From the NCBI GenBank assembly GCA_031269165.1, contig JAISZQ010000071.1, forward strand, positions 1-13,023: a stretch of DNA of 13,023 nucleotides. Reading direction: 5' to 3'. Both the position numbers and the translations under genes were made by a program. The DNA comes from Spirochaetaceae bacterium (GTDB lineage Bacteria; Spirochaetota; Spirochaetia; Treponematales; Breznakiellaceae). The notes beneath the pieces were generated by a model. That model worked only from the letters and a program-made list of their open reading frames with translations. It had not been told where the DNA came from and searched no databases. Positions 6,085 to 12,940 of the stretch are shown piece by piece. Within the stretch, counting starts at the first letter, position 1. Each line of letters opens with the position of its first letter.

Positions 6085-7930
6085 CATTTTGACTCTTTTC
6101 GATACGGACTATGAGGGGGGAAGCCTCCCCCCTCGCTCCAGCCGCTTTGCGTCTTACGCTACCCCCCTCAGCGGTGGCCCCGCCCCCCGCAACGCCCCCC
6201 TATCCCGGCATGGACGGAACCTGCGCCAAGCGATACACCGTATCGCCGCTCTTGTCCTCTTGCTCTGTACCGCCCCGCTCTTTCCCGTTGACTTTGACTC
6301 AATCGAACTGAAACCCGGCGACGACATTCATCAAAAAGCGGCGGCGTTTGTGGCGGAATTATCCGATGAGGATGCCCTTGCCCAGACCCTGATGTTCGGG
6401 TGGTCGGGCGCGCCGCCTTCCCCCCACCTTCTGGAGTGGATAGAAAAACGCGGCATCGGGGGCGTAAAGGTGTTCGGCTGGAATACCCCGCTTCCCGATA
6501 ACCCGACGGCGGAAGAAGAACTGCAAACCACGATCACCCTAGCGGAAACCATCGGGGTCTACCAGAAGGCGGCCCTGGCGAGACCGCTCAAGATCCCCCT
6601 CCTTGTTGCCACCGACCAGGAAGGCGGCATGATCCGCCATGTCAAAGGCGTAACGAGTCTCACCCCCGGCAACATGGCCTTGGGCGCGTCGGGACGGCCC
6701 CGCGACGCCTATCTGCAAGGCTACTATCTGGGACGCGAGATCGCCGCGCTGGGGATTAATATGAACTTTGCCCCGACCGTCGACGTGCTGAGCGACACCC
6801 GGTCTACACTCATCGGCACCCGCGCCTTCGGCGATAACCCGGTCTATGCGGGCGTCCTCGGCGCAGCCTACGCCAAAGGGTTGCACGATGCGGGCGTCAT
6901 TGCCACGGCCAAACATTTTCCGGGACACGGCGACACGGCGCTCGATTCCCACGGCGTACTGCCCCGAATCGATGCAGAGATGGATATGCTCTGGGAACGG
7001 GAACTCGTGCCCTACCAGATTCTCGCAAAAGAAGGCATCAGCGCGATCATGAGCGGCCATATAGCCTTCCCGAAAACCCAGGCAGGAAACACGCCCGCAT
7101 CCCTTTCCCGTTATTTTCTCACGGATATTCTGCGAAACGAAATCGGGTATAAGGGCCTCGTGGTGACCGACGACATCTCGATGAATGGCGCGACGTTCGC
7201 GACGGGAAGCCAGTCGCGGGCGGCGTTTGAGGCATTGGATGCGGGAAACGACCTCATCATGTCTTCCGGTAACCCCGCGCTTGACGGTCCGCTCTGGGAA
7301 AACCTGCTCGCGGAAATGCGCCGCTCCGAACCGTTCAACAAGCGGGTACGCGAGGCGGCGACCCGTGTCATCGCTGCCAAACTCGCCTACTTGAAGGGCC
7401 CGGACGCGCCGCCTTTTATCCCCGACATCCGCAAGATACGGGAAGGCATCCCCGATGCCGGAGCGGCCAGTTTCTACCGAGACCTCGCCTCCCGCGCGGC
7501 AACCATCGTCATGGAAAAGGAACGCGGCATATTCCCGCTTACCCCGGAAACGGCGGGTAACGTCCTTCTTGCCGGGCCGGACCTCAAATTTTTCAGCGCG
7601 GGGAAAAAAGCCTTCTCCAACGCGAAGTCGATCTGGGCGGCCCCCGAATTTCAAAGCGACTTTCTCGCAATGGCCCGCAACGCCGACACCATTATCTTCT
7701 GTCTCCGCAACGCCCAGGGTGCCGCCCTGCTCAGCGCCGCACGGTCCCTCGGCAAGAAAATCATCGTGCTCTCCGTGCTCAACCCCGCCTATTTGGAAGG
7801 CTTAGACTGGGTAGACGGGGCAGTCGCGGTCTACTCCGATTACGAGGAATCTTTTCTGGCGGGCTTTTCGGCCATCACGGGCCGCATCGAAGCCGAAGGC
7901 AAACTGCCGCTCAAACTGGATCTCAACTGA
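6041..7930 (+). CDS. Secreted NagZ-like beta-N-acetylhexosaminidase (GH3); start uncertain
   Basis: A GH3 enzyme expected to remove terminal beta-N-acetylglucosamine from muropeptides or chitooligosaccharides. Numbered from 6041 (629 residues), motifs are 'VATDQEGGMIRH' (189-200), 'NMNFAPTVDVLSD' (240-252), 'TAKHFPGHGDTALDSHG' (289-305; His304 the likely acid/base) and 'GLVVTDDISM' (372-381; Asp377 the expected nucleophile). A second alpha/beta domain follows from about 480. A hydrophobic signal sequence (about 66-82, with Cys76 as a possible lipobox Cys) implies export. The start is unclear. ATG 6041 overlaps the PTS gene by 44 bp. TTG 6089 follows its stop closely. Residues about 26-55 are encoded by a GC-rich repeat, and no ATG lies between that repeat and the signal sequence. 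The native N-terminus may have been altered by repeat insertion. Confidence 0.88.
   Translation: MNAMWRKPKKHGNNSILTLFDTDYEGGSLPPRSSRFASYATPLSGGPAPRNAPLSRHGRNLRQAIHRIAALVLLLCTAPLFPVDFDSIELKPGDDIHQKAAAFVAELSDEDALAQTLMFGWSGAPPSPHLLEWIEKRGIGGVKVFGWNTPLPDNPTAEEELQTTITLAETIGVYQKAALARPLKIPLLVATDQEGGMIRHVKGVTSLTPGNMALGASGRPRDAYLQGYYLGREIAALGINMNFAPTVDVLSDTRSTLIGTRAFGDNPVYAGVLGAAYAKGLHDAGVIATAKHFPGHGDTALDSHGVLPRIDAEMDMLWERELVPYQILAKEGISAIMSGHIAFPKTQAGNTPASLSRYFLTDILRNEIGYKGLVVTDDISMNGATFATGSQSRAAFEALDAGNDLIMSSGNPALDGPLWENLLAEMRRSEPFNKRVREAATRVIAAKLAYLKGPDAPPFIPDIRKIREGIPDAGAASFYRDLASRAATIVMEKERGIFPLTPETAGNVLLAGPDLKFFSAGKKAFSNAKSIWAAPEFQSDFLAMARNADTIIFCLRNAQGAALLSAARSLGKKIIVLSVLNPAYLEGLDWVDGAVAVYSDYEESFLAGFSAITGRIEAEGKLPLKLDLN
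6113..6206. repeat. GC-rich repeat copy 1, over the 5' end of the hexosaminidase gene
   Basis: It begins with the hairpin GAGGGGGG (6113-6120) / CCCCCCTC (6127-6134), continues CTCGCTCC ... GCTACCCCC ... AGCGG, and ends near CCCGCAACGCCCCCC. The same ordered blocks recur at 12395-12450 and 12583-12608, where other sequence is inserted between them. It lies inside the long hexosaminidase frame and encodes low-complexity Gly/Pro/Ser/Arg sequence. Confidence 0.7.
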
Positions 7931-7955
7931 ATCACGCTTAACCACGAAACACGCG

Positions 7956-7987
7956 CCCCTTCGGGGAATTGAAAATGACAAATGGAG
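7956..7987 (+). repeat. AATTGAAAATGG-type repeat fragment after the hexosaminidase gene
   Basis: CCCC-TTC-GGGG followed by AATTGAAAATG and AAATGGAG matches the complement of the segment between the two 75-bp repeats (about 8476-8513). It is a third, isolated member of that family. Confidence 0.6.
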
Positions 7988-8001
7988 CCTGTTCCAAAAC
8001 C
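7985..8001 (+). repeat. Dispersed 17-bp motif, copy 4
   Basis: GAGCCTGTTCCAAAACC. A T-rich tract (8004-8040, several runs of six or seven T) follows. A similar tract follows copy 5 at a distance (about 12786-12822). Confidence 0.6.
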
Positions 8002-8092
8002 ACCGTTTTTTCACTTTTTTCGCGCTTTTTTTCCCGTTTGACTAAAGCAGGACGGCCGGCAACCGCATATATATAGCCGGAGGCTATATGCC

Positions 8093-8390
8093 ATGAGGCA
8101 AAAAAGACAATTAGCAGAAGATGTCTGGTACGAAGTTCGTACGGCGATTAATATCAGCGAGCCCTTGTTCCCGATGTGGTGGACGGCGGCGCTTTTCTGC
8201 CGGGTGCTCATCGAAACGAAAGGGCTCTTTCGTTTCGAGATGCGCGGGCTTAAAATCGAGGGCTGTACGCTCTCGTTTTACATCAAGCCCGATGACGGGT
8301 TCAAACTGCCGAAGATTATGCGGTGGATGATGAACCCTGTTCATTAAACAGACGTTCTCGGTGCGGTTCAACTTCCGCACGGGGAGGGGC
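8093..8390 (+). pseudogene. RAYT-like (REP-associated tyrosine transposase family) relic, frameshifted and truncated
   Basis: The frame starts at the ATG at 8093, with GGAGG upstream (8079-8083), and runs 84 residues to a TAA at 8345-8347. The pattern 'WYEVRTAINISEPLF', 'LFRFEMRGLKIEG', 'SFYIKPDDGFKLPKIMRWM' follows the N-terminal half of RAYT/IS200-like Y1 transposases, in the order YxVxxR, FEIRxxxIM, HxHLLIxP, IMQWM. Two things are abnormal. The His-x-His metal site expected before the 'IKP' segment reads Thr-Leu-Ser-Phe-Tyr, so the HUH motif is absent. After 'MRWM', about 16 extra bases (8331-8346) shift the frame: continuing from 8343 in another frame gives 'IKQTFSVRFNFRTGRG', the expected continuation of the family. 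Homology then stops at 8390, exactly where the 75-bp repeat begins. It is non-functional as a nuclease by any reading of the motif. The family call is by pattern. Confidence 0.6.
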
Positions 8391-8465
8391 ACGCGCGTGG
8401 CGCGAATGGATAATGGTAAATTGAAAATGGATAATGTCGTGTTTTGAAGATGGCGCGTTCCCTTC
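8391..8465 (+). repeat. 75-bp direct repeat, unit 1
   Basis: It starts ACGCGCGTGGCGCGAATGG and ends GCGTTCCCTTC. It matches unit 2 without gaps at 63 of 75 positions by my count. It replaces the expected continuation of the RAYT-like gene. Confidence 0.85.
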
Positions 8466-8515
8466 CTATAATTTTCCATTCTCCATTTCCCATTTTCAAT
8501 TCCCCACCGGGGTGT
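8466..8515 (-). repeat. Inverted AATTGAAAATGG segment between the 75-bp repeats
   Basis: On the minus strand it reads CCCC-GGT-GGGG, then AATTGAAAATGG, GAAATGGAGAATGG. It is complementary to the A/T-rich core of both 75-bp units and can pair with either, and it is a close relative of 7956-7987. Confidence 0.75.
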
Positions 8516-8590
8516 ACGCGCGTGGCGCGAATGGAAAATGGATAAATGAAAATGGAGAATGTCGTGTTTTGGTCGCTGGGCGTTCCCTTC
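8516..8590 (+). repeat. 75-bp direct repeat, unit 2
   Basis: Same boundaries as unit 1 and offset by 125 bp. Differences cluster in the A/T-rich core and in a short stretch after GTCGTGTTTTG. From 8591 to the next promoter I see no gene or clear repeat. Confidence 0.85.
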
Positions 8591-8748
8591 ACGTTTTTCT
8601 CCGTGTTTCCGCCCGGCTAAGCCCCCGTTTACGGCCAACGATGGCCTTGGGAGAGGTCTGCCCGCGCCATAGCAAACAGGCAACGTGAGGTTTTGAGATC
8701 GGAATTGCTCATGACATTGCCCTGGTGGTTTCTTTTTCTGGTGAAAAA

Positions 8749-8757
8749 TGATATACT
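8749..8757 (+). promoter_or_regulatory. Possible extended -10 element before the secreted-protein operon
   Basis: TGATATACT is a perfect extended -10, but no good -35 box lies 17 bases upstream. A start about 7 bases on would leave only a few leader bases before the ATG at 8768 and would overlap the AAGGA ribosome binding site. Either the message is nearly leaderless or the match is accidental. Confidence 0.3.
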
Positions 8758-8767
8758 AGAAGGATAG

Positions 8768-10405
8768 ATGGGGAAAGGGTTCCTTTTAGCGGCGTTTTTT
8801 GCGGTGCTCGCGCCCGCGTTTTCTCAAGATCGTGCGGGGCCGGAAGCGGTTGCCGAGCGGTATTCGTTGTACGTGCAGAGTTTGCTCGAAAGCGGGAGTG
8901 GAGGCGGGCGGTTGGACGAGGCGGAGGCGGCGTTGTTGCGTTCGCTGGATTATGCCGACGTGTCGTCGGATATAAGTTATCAGTTGGCCTTTGTCCGGCA
9001 GGAACTCAGGCGGCCGACGGCTCTTGTTCTTGAGGCGGTGCGGAACGCGCTTGCGGTTGACCGGTTCCGTATTTACCAGCCTGAGGACGCGCGGCTTATC
9101 GAGGCGCGGGCCCTGCTGACGGTGCGGCAGTATTCAAACGCGTTGCGGAGTGTCCAACTCTGTGCGGATAATGTGGAAAGTGCCCTCGTGCGGCTTGAGG
9201 CGTGGAAAGGGCTCGACGACCGGCAGGGCTTTATCCGTGAGGCATCCCTTTCGCTTGATCGGTTTGCTCGTGATCCGAGAATTGCCGCGCTGATTCTGCG
9301 TTATGCCGCGACCCATACACCGGCGGGTAACGAACAGGCACTCGTTGACCGGGTGTTGCGGACCGTCTCCTTGCTTGCCGACCTCGCCCCTGAACTGGGC
9401 TACCTTGCCGCGCCTTTTGTCTACGACCGGAAGGAGGCGCAACGTCTTGTTGCCGCGTATCGGGCCATGGTTCCGGTTCCCGCTGCCGAGTCCCTGCCCG
9501 TTGCATTGGACCTCGGCGTGATAGGCGGCGAGAGTGCCACGGCAACCTTGTTCGCCAACGAGACAATCGACCGGGAGACGTTGCTTTCCGTGTGGTCGTT
9601 GCTCGGTACGGACAAAATGCGGGGAACCTTTGAACAGAGGTTGCAGGTGTTTTCAGGCGTAATCACCGTTGACGAGAATCACGACAGGGTGATCGAAACG
9701 AGGGTTGCATACCGCGAGGGCCGCGTGATTACCTACGAGTACGACGCGGATCAGGACGGGCTTCCCGACATAAGCGCGCGTTTTGCCGCCGAGGTGCCGG
9801 AATCCGCGCTCCTTGCCGCCGGGAACATCACGCTCTTCTGGCAGGACTTCCCCAGCGTCCGGTATGCGGAACAGAACGGTCTCCGCTATGACTTTGCGCC
9901 GCGTTCGCTGTTTTTTGCGCCCTTCCACCTGCGGGAACTGTGTGGACAGACCCTTTTCCCCGAAACGGATGTCTATGCCGCGACGCTCACCGGGCGGACG
10001 CTTGCCGGGTTTGCGCTGGCCATTACCCGCGACAGCAAGGAGTTTGAGGGCGCACAGGAGACCATCACCCTGCTGGACGGCGTTCCGGTTCACGCCGAAG
10101 AACGACTGGAGGGAAGGCTCGTCTCCGAGACCGAGTTTGACCGGGGATTTCCGGTGAGGCAACTCATCGATCTGGACTTGAACGGTTCCCGCGAAACCGT
10201 CCGGCGTTTTAGAACAGGAATCAGAACGGAGCGCAGTACGGGAACCGAGGATTACTACCCGTTTTATGAAACGGCTCCCGCATCTCAGGCTTCGGATTTC
10301 AACGATAACGGCATCGCCGAGTATAAAGAAGAATATGCGGCGGACGGCACGGCAGCCCGTTTTTGGGACATAAATGAAGATGGAGTATATGAATACCGTG
10401 AATAA
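8768..10405 (+). CDS. Secreted helical-repeat-like protein with acidic DxDxDG loops, function unknown
   Basis: A 545-residue exported protein. AAGGA precedes the ATG, and a signal peptide spans 1-20 (cleavage probably after Ala-Phe-Ser-Gln20). Residues 25-250 are helical and alanine/leucine-rich with TPR-like spacing ('AVAERYSLYVQSLL', 'ARALLTVRQYSNALRSVQLC'). The second half carries short strand-rich units with five Asp-rich loops: DENHDRVIE (302-310), DADQDGLPD (326-334), DLDLNGSRE (468-476), DFNDNGIAE (510-518) and DINEDGVYE (534-542). They resemble Ca2+-binding DxDxDGxxE loops, each followed by a short strand ('EYDADQDG', 'RFWDINEDG'). Calcium binding is inference. I do not recognise a named family. 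The gene's last 32 bases overlap the protease lipoprotein gene, so the two are an operon and probably act together in the periplasm or outer envelope. Confidence 0.8.
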   Translation: MGKGFLLAAFFAVLAPAFSQDRAGPEAVAERYSLYVQSLLESGSGGGRLDEAEAALLRSLDYADVSSDISYQLAFVRQELRRPTALVLEAVRNALAVDRFRIYQPEDARLIEARALLTVRQYSNALRSVQLCADNVESALVRLEAWKGLDDRQGFIREASLSLDRFARDPRIAALILRYAATHTPAGNEQALVDRVLRTVSLLADLAPELGYLAAPFVYDRKEAQRLVAAYRAMVPVPAAESLPVALDLGVIGGESATATLFANETIDRETLLSVWSLLGTDKMRGTFEQRLQVFSGVITVDENHDRVIETRVAYREGRVITYEYDADQDGLPDISARFAAEVPESALLAAGNITLFWQDFPSVRYAEQNGLRYDFAPRSLFFAPFHLRELCGQTLFPETDVYAATLTGRTLAGFALAITRDSKEFEGAQETITLLDGVPVHAEERLEGRLVSETEFDRGFPVRQLIDLDLNGSRETVRRFRTGIRTERSTGTEDYYPFYETAPASQASDFNDNGIAEYKEEYAADGTAARFWDINEDGVYEYRE

Positions 10406-12215
10406 GAGAAACCATTTTGAGCGGCTCGCGGTCTTGTGGGGCGTTCTGACATTGACGAGTCTCCTTTCCTGCGGGAGCATTGAGGTTGCCGAACAAAGGC
10501 TCATGCCTCCCCGCTCGACGGTGGACGTGCGTTTCGACGACATTAAAAGCACGATGCCGGACAGCCCGGAGAAGGCCGTCCACCTGATCGGTATGTACCG
10601 GGCGATCTACGGCGACGACGAGGCGCTTGCCCCGCTCCTCGATGCGGCGGCGGAAGCAATCCGGCACAAGCAAGAGGCGGCGCTTGAGGAAAAGCGTTAT
10701 GACGATGCGGCATCCCTTGCCCGGTCGCTCCGCGCCCTGTCCACCGACACGGAAGACACGCGGGAACGGGAGCCTGATGAAGAAGACTTTCTCCTTGCCT
10801 CCGCGAAGGCCGGTCTTGAAAAGGGCGACAATCTCGAGGCGTTTCTCGCCGCCTTCGCCGCCGACAAGGCCGCCCCGCTTACCGCTCAAGACGCCCTCCC
10901 CTTCCTTGAACGGGCGGTGGAAGTCCGCCAGCGTCGTTCCGCCGCGTTCTTTCTCGGCGTGATGGACCGGGACGGGACCTCGGTGGCGCAAGACCTGCGG
11001 ACATTCGCTGAGGGACGGGACTCCGCCGCGCAGATGGTCAAGGGCGTGGCAACCGTGGTCATCGACCGGGGGATCCGGCTCGAGCGGGGCATGGGTTACC
11101 CCGACCGCGCGCTCGGCTCGGCCTTCTTTGTTGACACGTCCGGGCTCCTCATAACCAACTACCACGTCATCGAAAGCGAAGTGAGCCCCGATTACGAGGG
11201 TTACTCGCGGATGTATGTCCGCATGGGCGATGCGACAAGCGCGCGCGTTCCGGCCAAAGTCATCGGTTACGACAAAACGCTCGACCTCGCCGTGATCAAG
11301 GCGGAGATCACGCCGGAATACGTGTTCTCCCTCATCGACCGCCCCGACCCCGAAGTAGGCGAGACCGTCCTTGCCATCGGCTCGCCCGGTGGCCTTGAAA
11401 AAACCGTCACCAGCGGCATCGTGTCCGCGCAGGGGCGGCGTTTCCTCCAAATCGGCGACGTGATCCAAATCGACGCCGCCATCAACCACGGCAACTCAGG
11501 CGGCCCGGTCGTCGACACCGAGGGACGGCTCGTCGGCATCGTGTTTGCCGGCGCGTTGGAATACCAGGGGCTCAACTTTGCCATCCCCGCCGAACGCCTC
11601 GCCGCCGCGTTACCCGCCATGCTGAAAGGCGGCAAGGTCGAACGCCCTTGGCTGGGCCTCACGCTTGCCGAAACGAAAGACGGCGCTGAGATCATCTATG
11701 TTGCCCCGCTCACCCCCGCATGGGAACAGGGCGTACCCGAAAACACCGTCATCACGAAACTCAACGGCACCCCCGTCACCGCGCCTGAGGGCCTCCTCAT
11801 CACCGCCTATCAGGACGCGCTTTTTCCCTCGCGCCCCGGCGAACTTTGTACCATAGAAACCGCCGACGGCAGGACGTTCCGCATGACACTCGTCCCCCGG
11901 CCCGAACTCCCCCTTGCCGAGGCGGCGAAGATCGACAGCAAAGAACGGATGGCCGCCCCGCTTTTCGGCATGGTGCTTGCCCCGTCCATCGGCGGCGCGC
12001 TTTCCCCGACCTATCTCATCAAGAAAGTCATCCGGGGCTCGGTCGCCGACGAAGTGGGCCTCTCCCCGGAAGACCCCGTTACGATCAAAAACCTCAAACT
12101 GGAAGAAAAACAAGGCTACGCGACGATGGACATCGCCGTCAAGAAAAAACGCCAGGGCTACTTGGAAACCGTCATGCGCCTCCCCGCCTATCTCGATTCG
12201 CCGGATACGCTGTAG
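10374..12215 (+). CDS. Deg/HtrA-type S1C serine protease lipoprotein with two PDZ-like regions
   Basis: A 613-residue envelope protease expected to degrade or process misfolded or secreted proteins. A hydrophobic segment ends in the lipobox Leu-Leu-Ser-Cys33, so it is a lipoprotein. Residues 50-215 are helical and TPR-like, an N-terminal extension that ordinary DegP/DegQ lacks. The protease domain (about 220-412) keeps the triad: His264 in 'LITNYHVIES', Asp304 in 'TLDLAVIK' and Ser375 in 'NHGNSGGPV', with an oxyanion loop GNSGG. PDZ-like regions follow at about 425-508 ('PWLGLTLAE', 'VITKLNGTPV') and 527-605. Starts are possible at 10374, 10380 or 10389. The first has GGGA upstream and the last GGAG, and all overlap the preceding gene, indicating coupling. 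The overlap suggests that the upstream secreted protein is its partner, adaptor or substrate. Confidence 0.9.
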   Translation: MKMEYMNTVNKRNHFERLAVLWGVLTLTSLLSCGSIEVAEQRLMPPRSTVDVRFDDIKSTMPDSPEKAVHLIGMYRAIYGDDEALAPLLDAAAEAIRHKQEAALEEKRYDDAASLARSLRALSTDTEDTREREPDEEDFLLASAKAGLEKGDNLEAFLAAFAADKAAPLTAQDALPFLERAVEVRQRRSAAFFLGVMDRDGTSVAQDLRTFAEGRDSAAQMVKGVATVVIDRGIRLERGMGYPDRALGSAFFVDTSGLLITNYHVIESEVSPDYEGYSRMYVRMGDATSARVPAKVIGYDKTLDLAVIKAEITPEYVFSLIDRPDPEVGETVLAIGSPGGLEKTVTSGIVSAQGRRFLQIGDVIQIDAAINHGNSGGPVVDTEGRLVGIVFAGALEYQGLNFAIPAERLAAALPAMLKGGKVERPWLGLTLAETKDGAEIIYVAPLTPAWEQGVPENTVITKLNGTPVTAPEGLLITAYQDALFPSRPGELCTIETADGRTFRMTLVPRPELPLAEAAKIDSKERMAAPLFGMVLAPSIGGALSPTYLIKKVIRGSVADEVGLSPEDPVTIKNLKLEEKQGYATMDIAVKKKRQGYLETVMRLPAYLDSPDTL

Positions 12216-12232
12216 GGGATAAGGGATAAGAG

Positions 12233-12369
12233 CCGTCGTTGCGAACCTGTAGCAACATAGTTGCCGTGGCAAGTTGTCGTGACAGGTTCGCAATTTACCG
12301 TTGGTGAAGCAATCCAGTGTGATGGCCTTCCTTCGTCTGGATTGTTTCGGACTCCGCCCTCGCAATGAC
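12233..12369. repeat. Palindromic repeat family 'GTCATTGCGAG...GAAGCAATCCAG', copy 2, interrupted by a hairpin
   Basis: GAAGCAATCCAGTGTG ... TCGTCTGGATTG ... CTCGCAATGAC (12306-12369) matches 4788-4852 closely. The left arm is recognisable as CCGTCGTTGCGAAC (12233-12246) but is followed by an extra hairpin that copy 1 lacks. Confidence 0.8.
12239..12293. repeat. Perfect 12-bp stem nested in repeat copy 2
   Basis: TTGCGAACCTGT (12239-12250) pairs exactly with ACAGGTTCGCAA (12282-12293), with a 31-base loop that has minor internal pairing. It lies 23 bp after the protease stop and may act as a transcript end or stabiliser. Only TTT follows. Confidence 0.7.
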
Positions 12370-12394
12370 GATTTCCCCACATTCACTCCCCGTA

Positions 12395-12450
12395 GGGGGA
12401 AAGCCTTCCCCCTCGCTCCGGGCTTGAGCCCTCCGCTACCCCCTTCTGCG
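12395..12450. repeat. GC-rich repeat copy 2, left part
   Basis: The hairpin GGGGGAA (12395-12401) / TTCCCCC (12406-12412), then CTCGCTCC ... CCGCTACCCCC ... TGCGG, matches the block order of 6113-6173. The terminal block CCCCCGCAACGCCCCCC resumes at about 12592-12608, after roughly 140 bp of inserted hairpins and other sequence. Confidence 0.7.
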
Positions 12451-12453
12451 GGG

Positions 12454-12548
12454 ACAAAACCATGCGGTGCATGGTTTTGTGGGCGTACCTTAAGCAAACC
12501 GTAGGGTTTGCTCAGCGTCCACGGACGGACGCATTACCAAGTACGCCC
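12454..12548. repeat. Hairpin cluster: one long stem-loop plus a three-way-junction fold
   Basis: ACAAAACCATGC (12454-12465) pairs perfectly with GCATGGTTTTGT (12469-12480) around the loop GGT. Immediately after, GGGCGTAC (12481-12488) pairs with GTACGCCC (12541-12548). That outer stem encloses two further perfect stems: AGCAAACC/GGTTTGCT (12493-12500/12505-12512) and GCGTCC/GGACGC (12515-12520/12527-12532). The segment is inserted within the GC-rich repeat family. It lacks tRNA hallmarks. Confidence 0.75.
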
Positions 12549-12637
12549 CGGCCGGAAACCCGAAACAGGACGTTGAGGGTTGTAGGCTCCACCCCCGCAA
12601 CGCCCCCCAAATCACAGCGGAGGGTTGCGTCCCATGG

Positions 12638-12654
12638 GGTTTTTGAACAGGCTC
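12638..12654 (-). repeat. Dispersed 17-bp motif, copy 5
   Basis: On the minus strand it reads GAGCCTGTTCAAAAACC, the consensus form. Between here and the promoter at 12845 no gene is supported. There are GC-rich debris and a T-rich tract (about 12786-12822) with two copies of TTCACGTTTTTT. Confidence 0.6.
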
Positions 12655-12844
12655 TAAGCGCAAGCGGACGGGGACAGCCCTCAGCCGCCCTGTTTGCGCG
12701 AAAACCGTCTCTCCGGCGCCTTCTCAGTTGTTGACCGGAGGGACGGCCCCCGCGCAATCTCCCCAATCCGGGCGTGCCGGATACTTTTTTCAAAAATTTT
12801 TCACGTTTTTTCACGTTTTTTTAGCGATTTTCGCCGGGTACCGC

Positions 12845-12873
12845 TTGACAAGTGTTTGCGGGTGTGGTATAAG
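12845..12873 (+). promoter_or_regulatory. Predicted sigma70 promoter of the gene running off the right edge
   Basis: TTGACA and TATAAG are separated by 17 bases. A start near 12880 would give a leader of about 60 bases before the ATG at 12941. Confidence 0.7.
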
Positions 12874-12940
12874 TATAGCCGATGCCTCAAATACGGGGCG
12901 TGATGCGGTTTTATTGGTTTTTACAGGATAAAAGTTGTAT

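Noticed and set aside
6539..7654. 371-codon minus-strand frame opposite the hexosaminidase
   Set aside because: The plus-strand frame carries all GH3 motifs. The antisense product shows no recognisable domain and no ribosome binding site.
8391..8590. Direct repeats considered as a CRISPR array
   Set aside because: There are only two units of 75 bp with 16% divergence, the spacer is itself an inverted relative, and no cas genes are present.
8111..8683. 190-codon minus-strand frame over the RAYT-like relic and repeats
   Set aside because: It runs across the 75-bp repeats and antisense to the relic, and its internal sequence duplications only reflect the DNA repeats.
3539..8724. Identical 14-mer ATGACATTGCCCTG at 3539-3552 and 8711-8724
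   Set aside because: A single 14-mer match within 13 kb is within chance expectation, and the flanking bases do not extend it.
10299..11489. Long minus-strand open frame opposite the protease gene
   Set aside because: It lies antisense to a gene with an intact catalytic triad and lipobox, and its Arg/Gly/His-rich translation is typical of the complement of GC-rich coding DNA.
11610..12497. 295-codon minus-strand frame over the protease 3' end and the repeats
   Set aside because: It mixes repeat sequence with the complement of protease coding DNA and has no domain signature.
12481..12548. Cloverleaf-like fold considered as a tRNA
   Set aside because: It has only two inner arms, no anticodon-loop or T-loop consensus, and wrong stem lengths.
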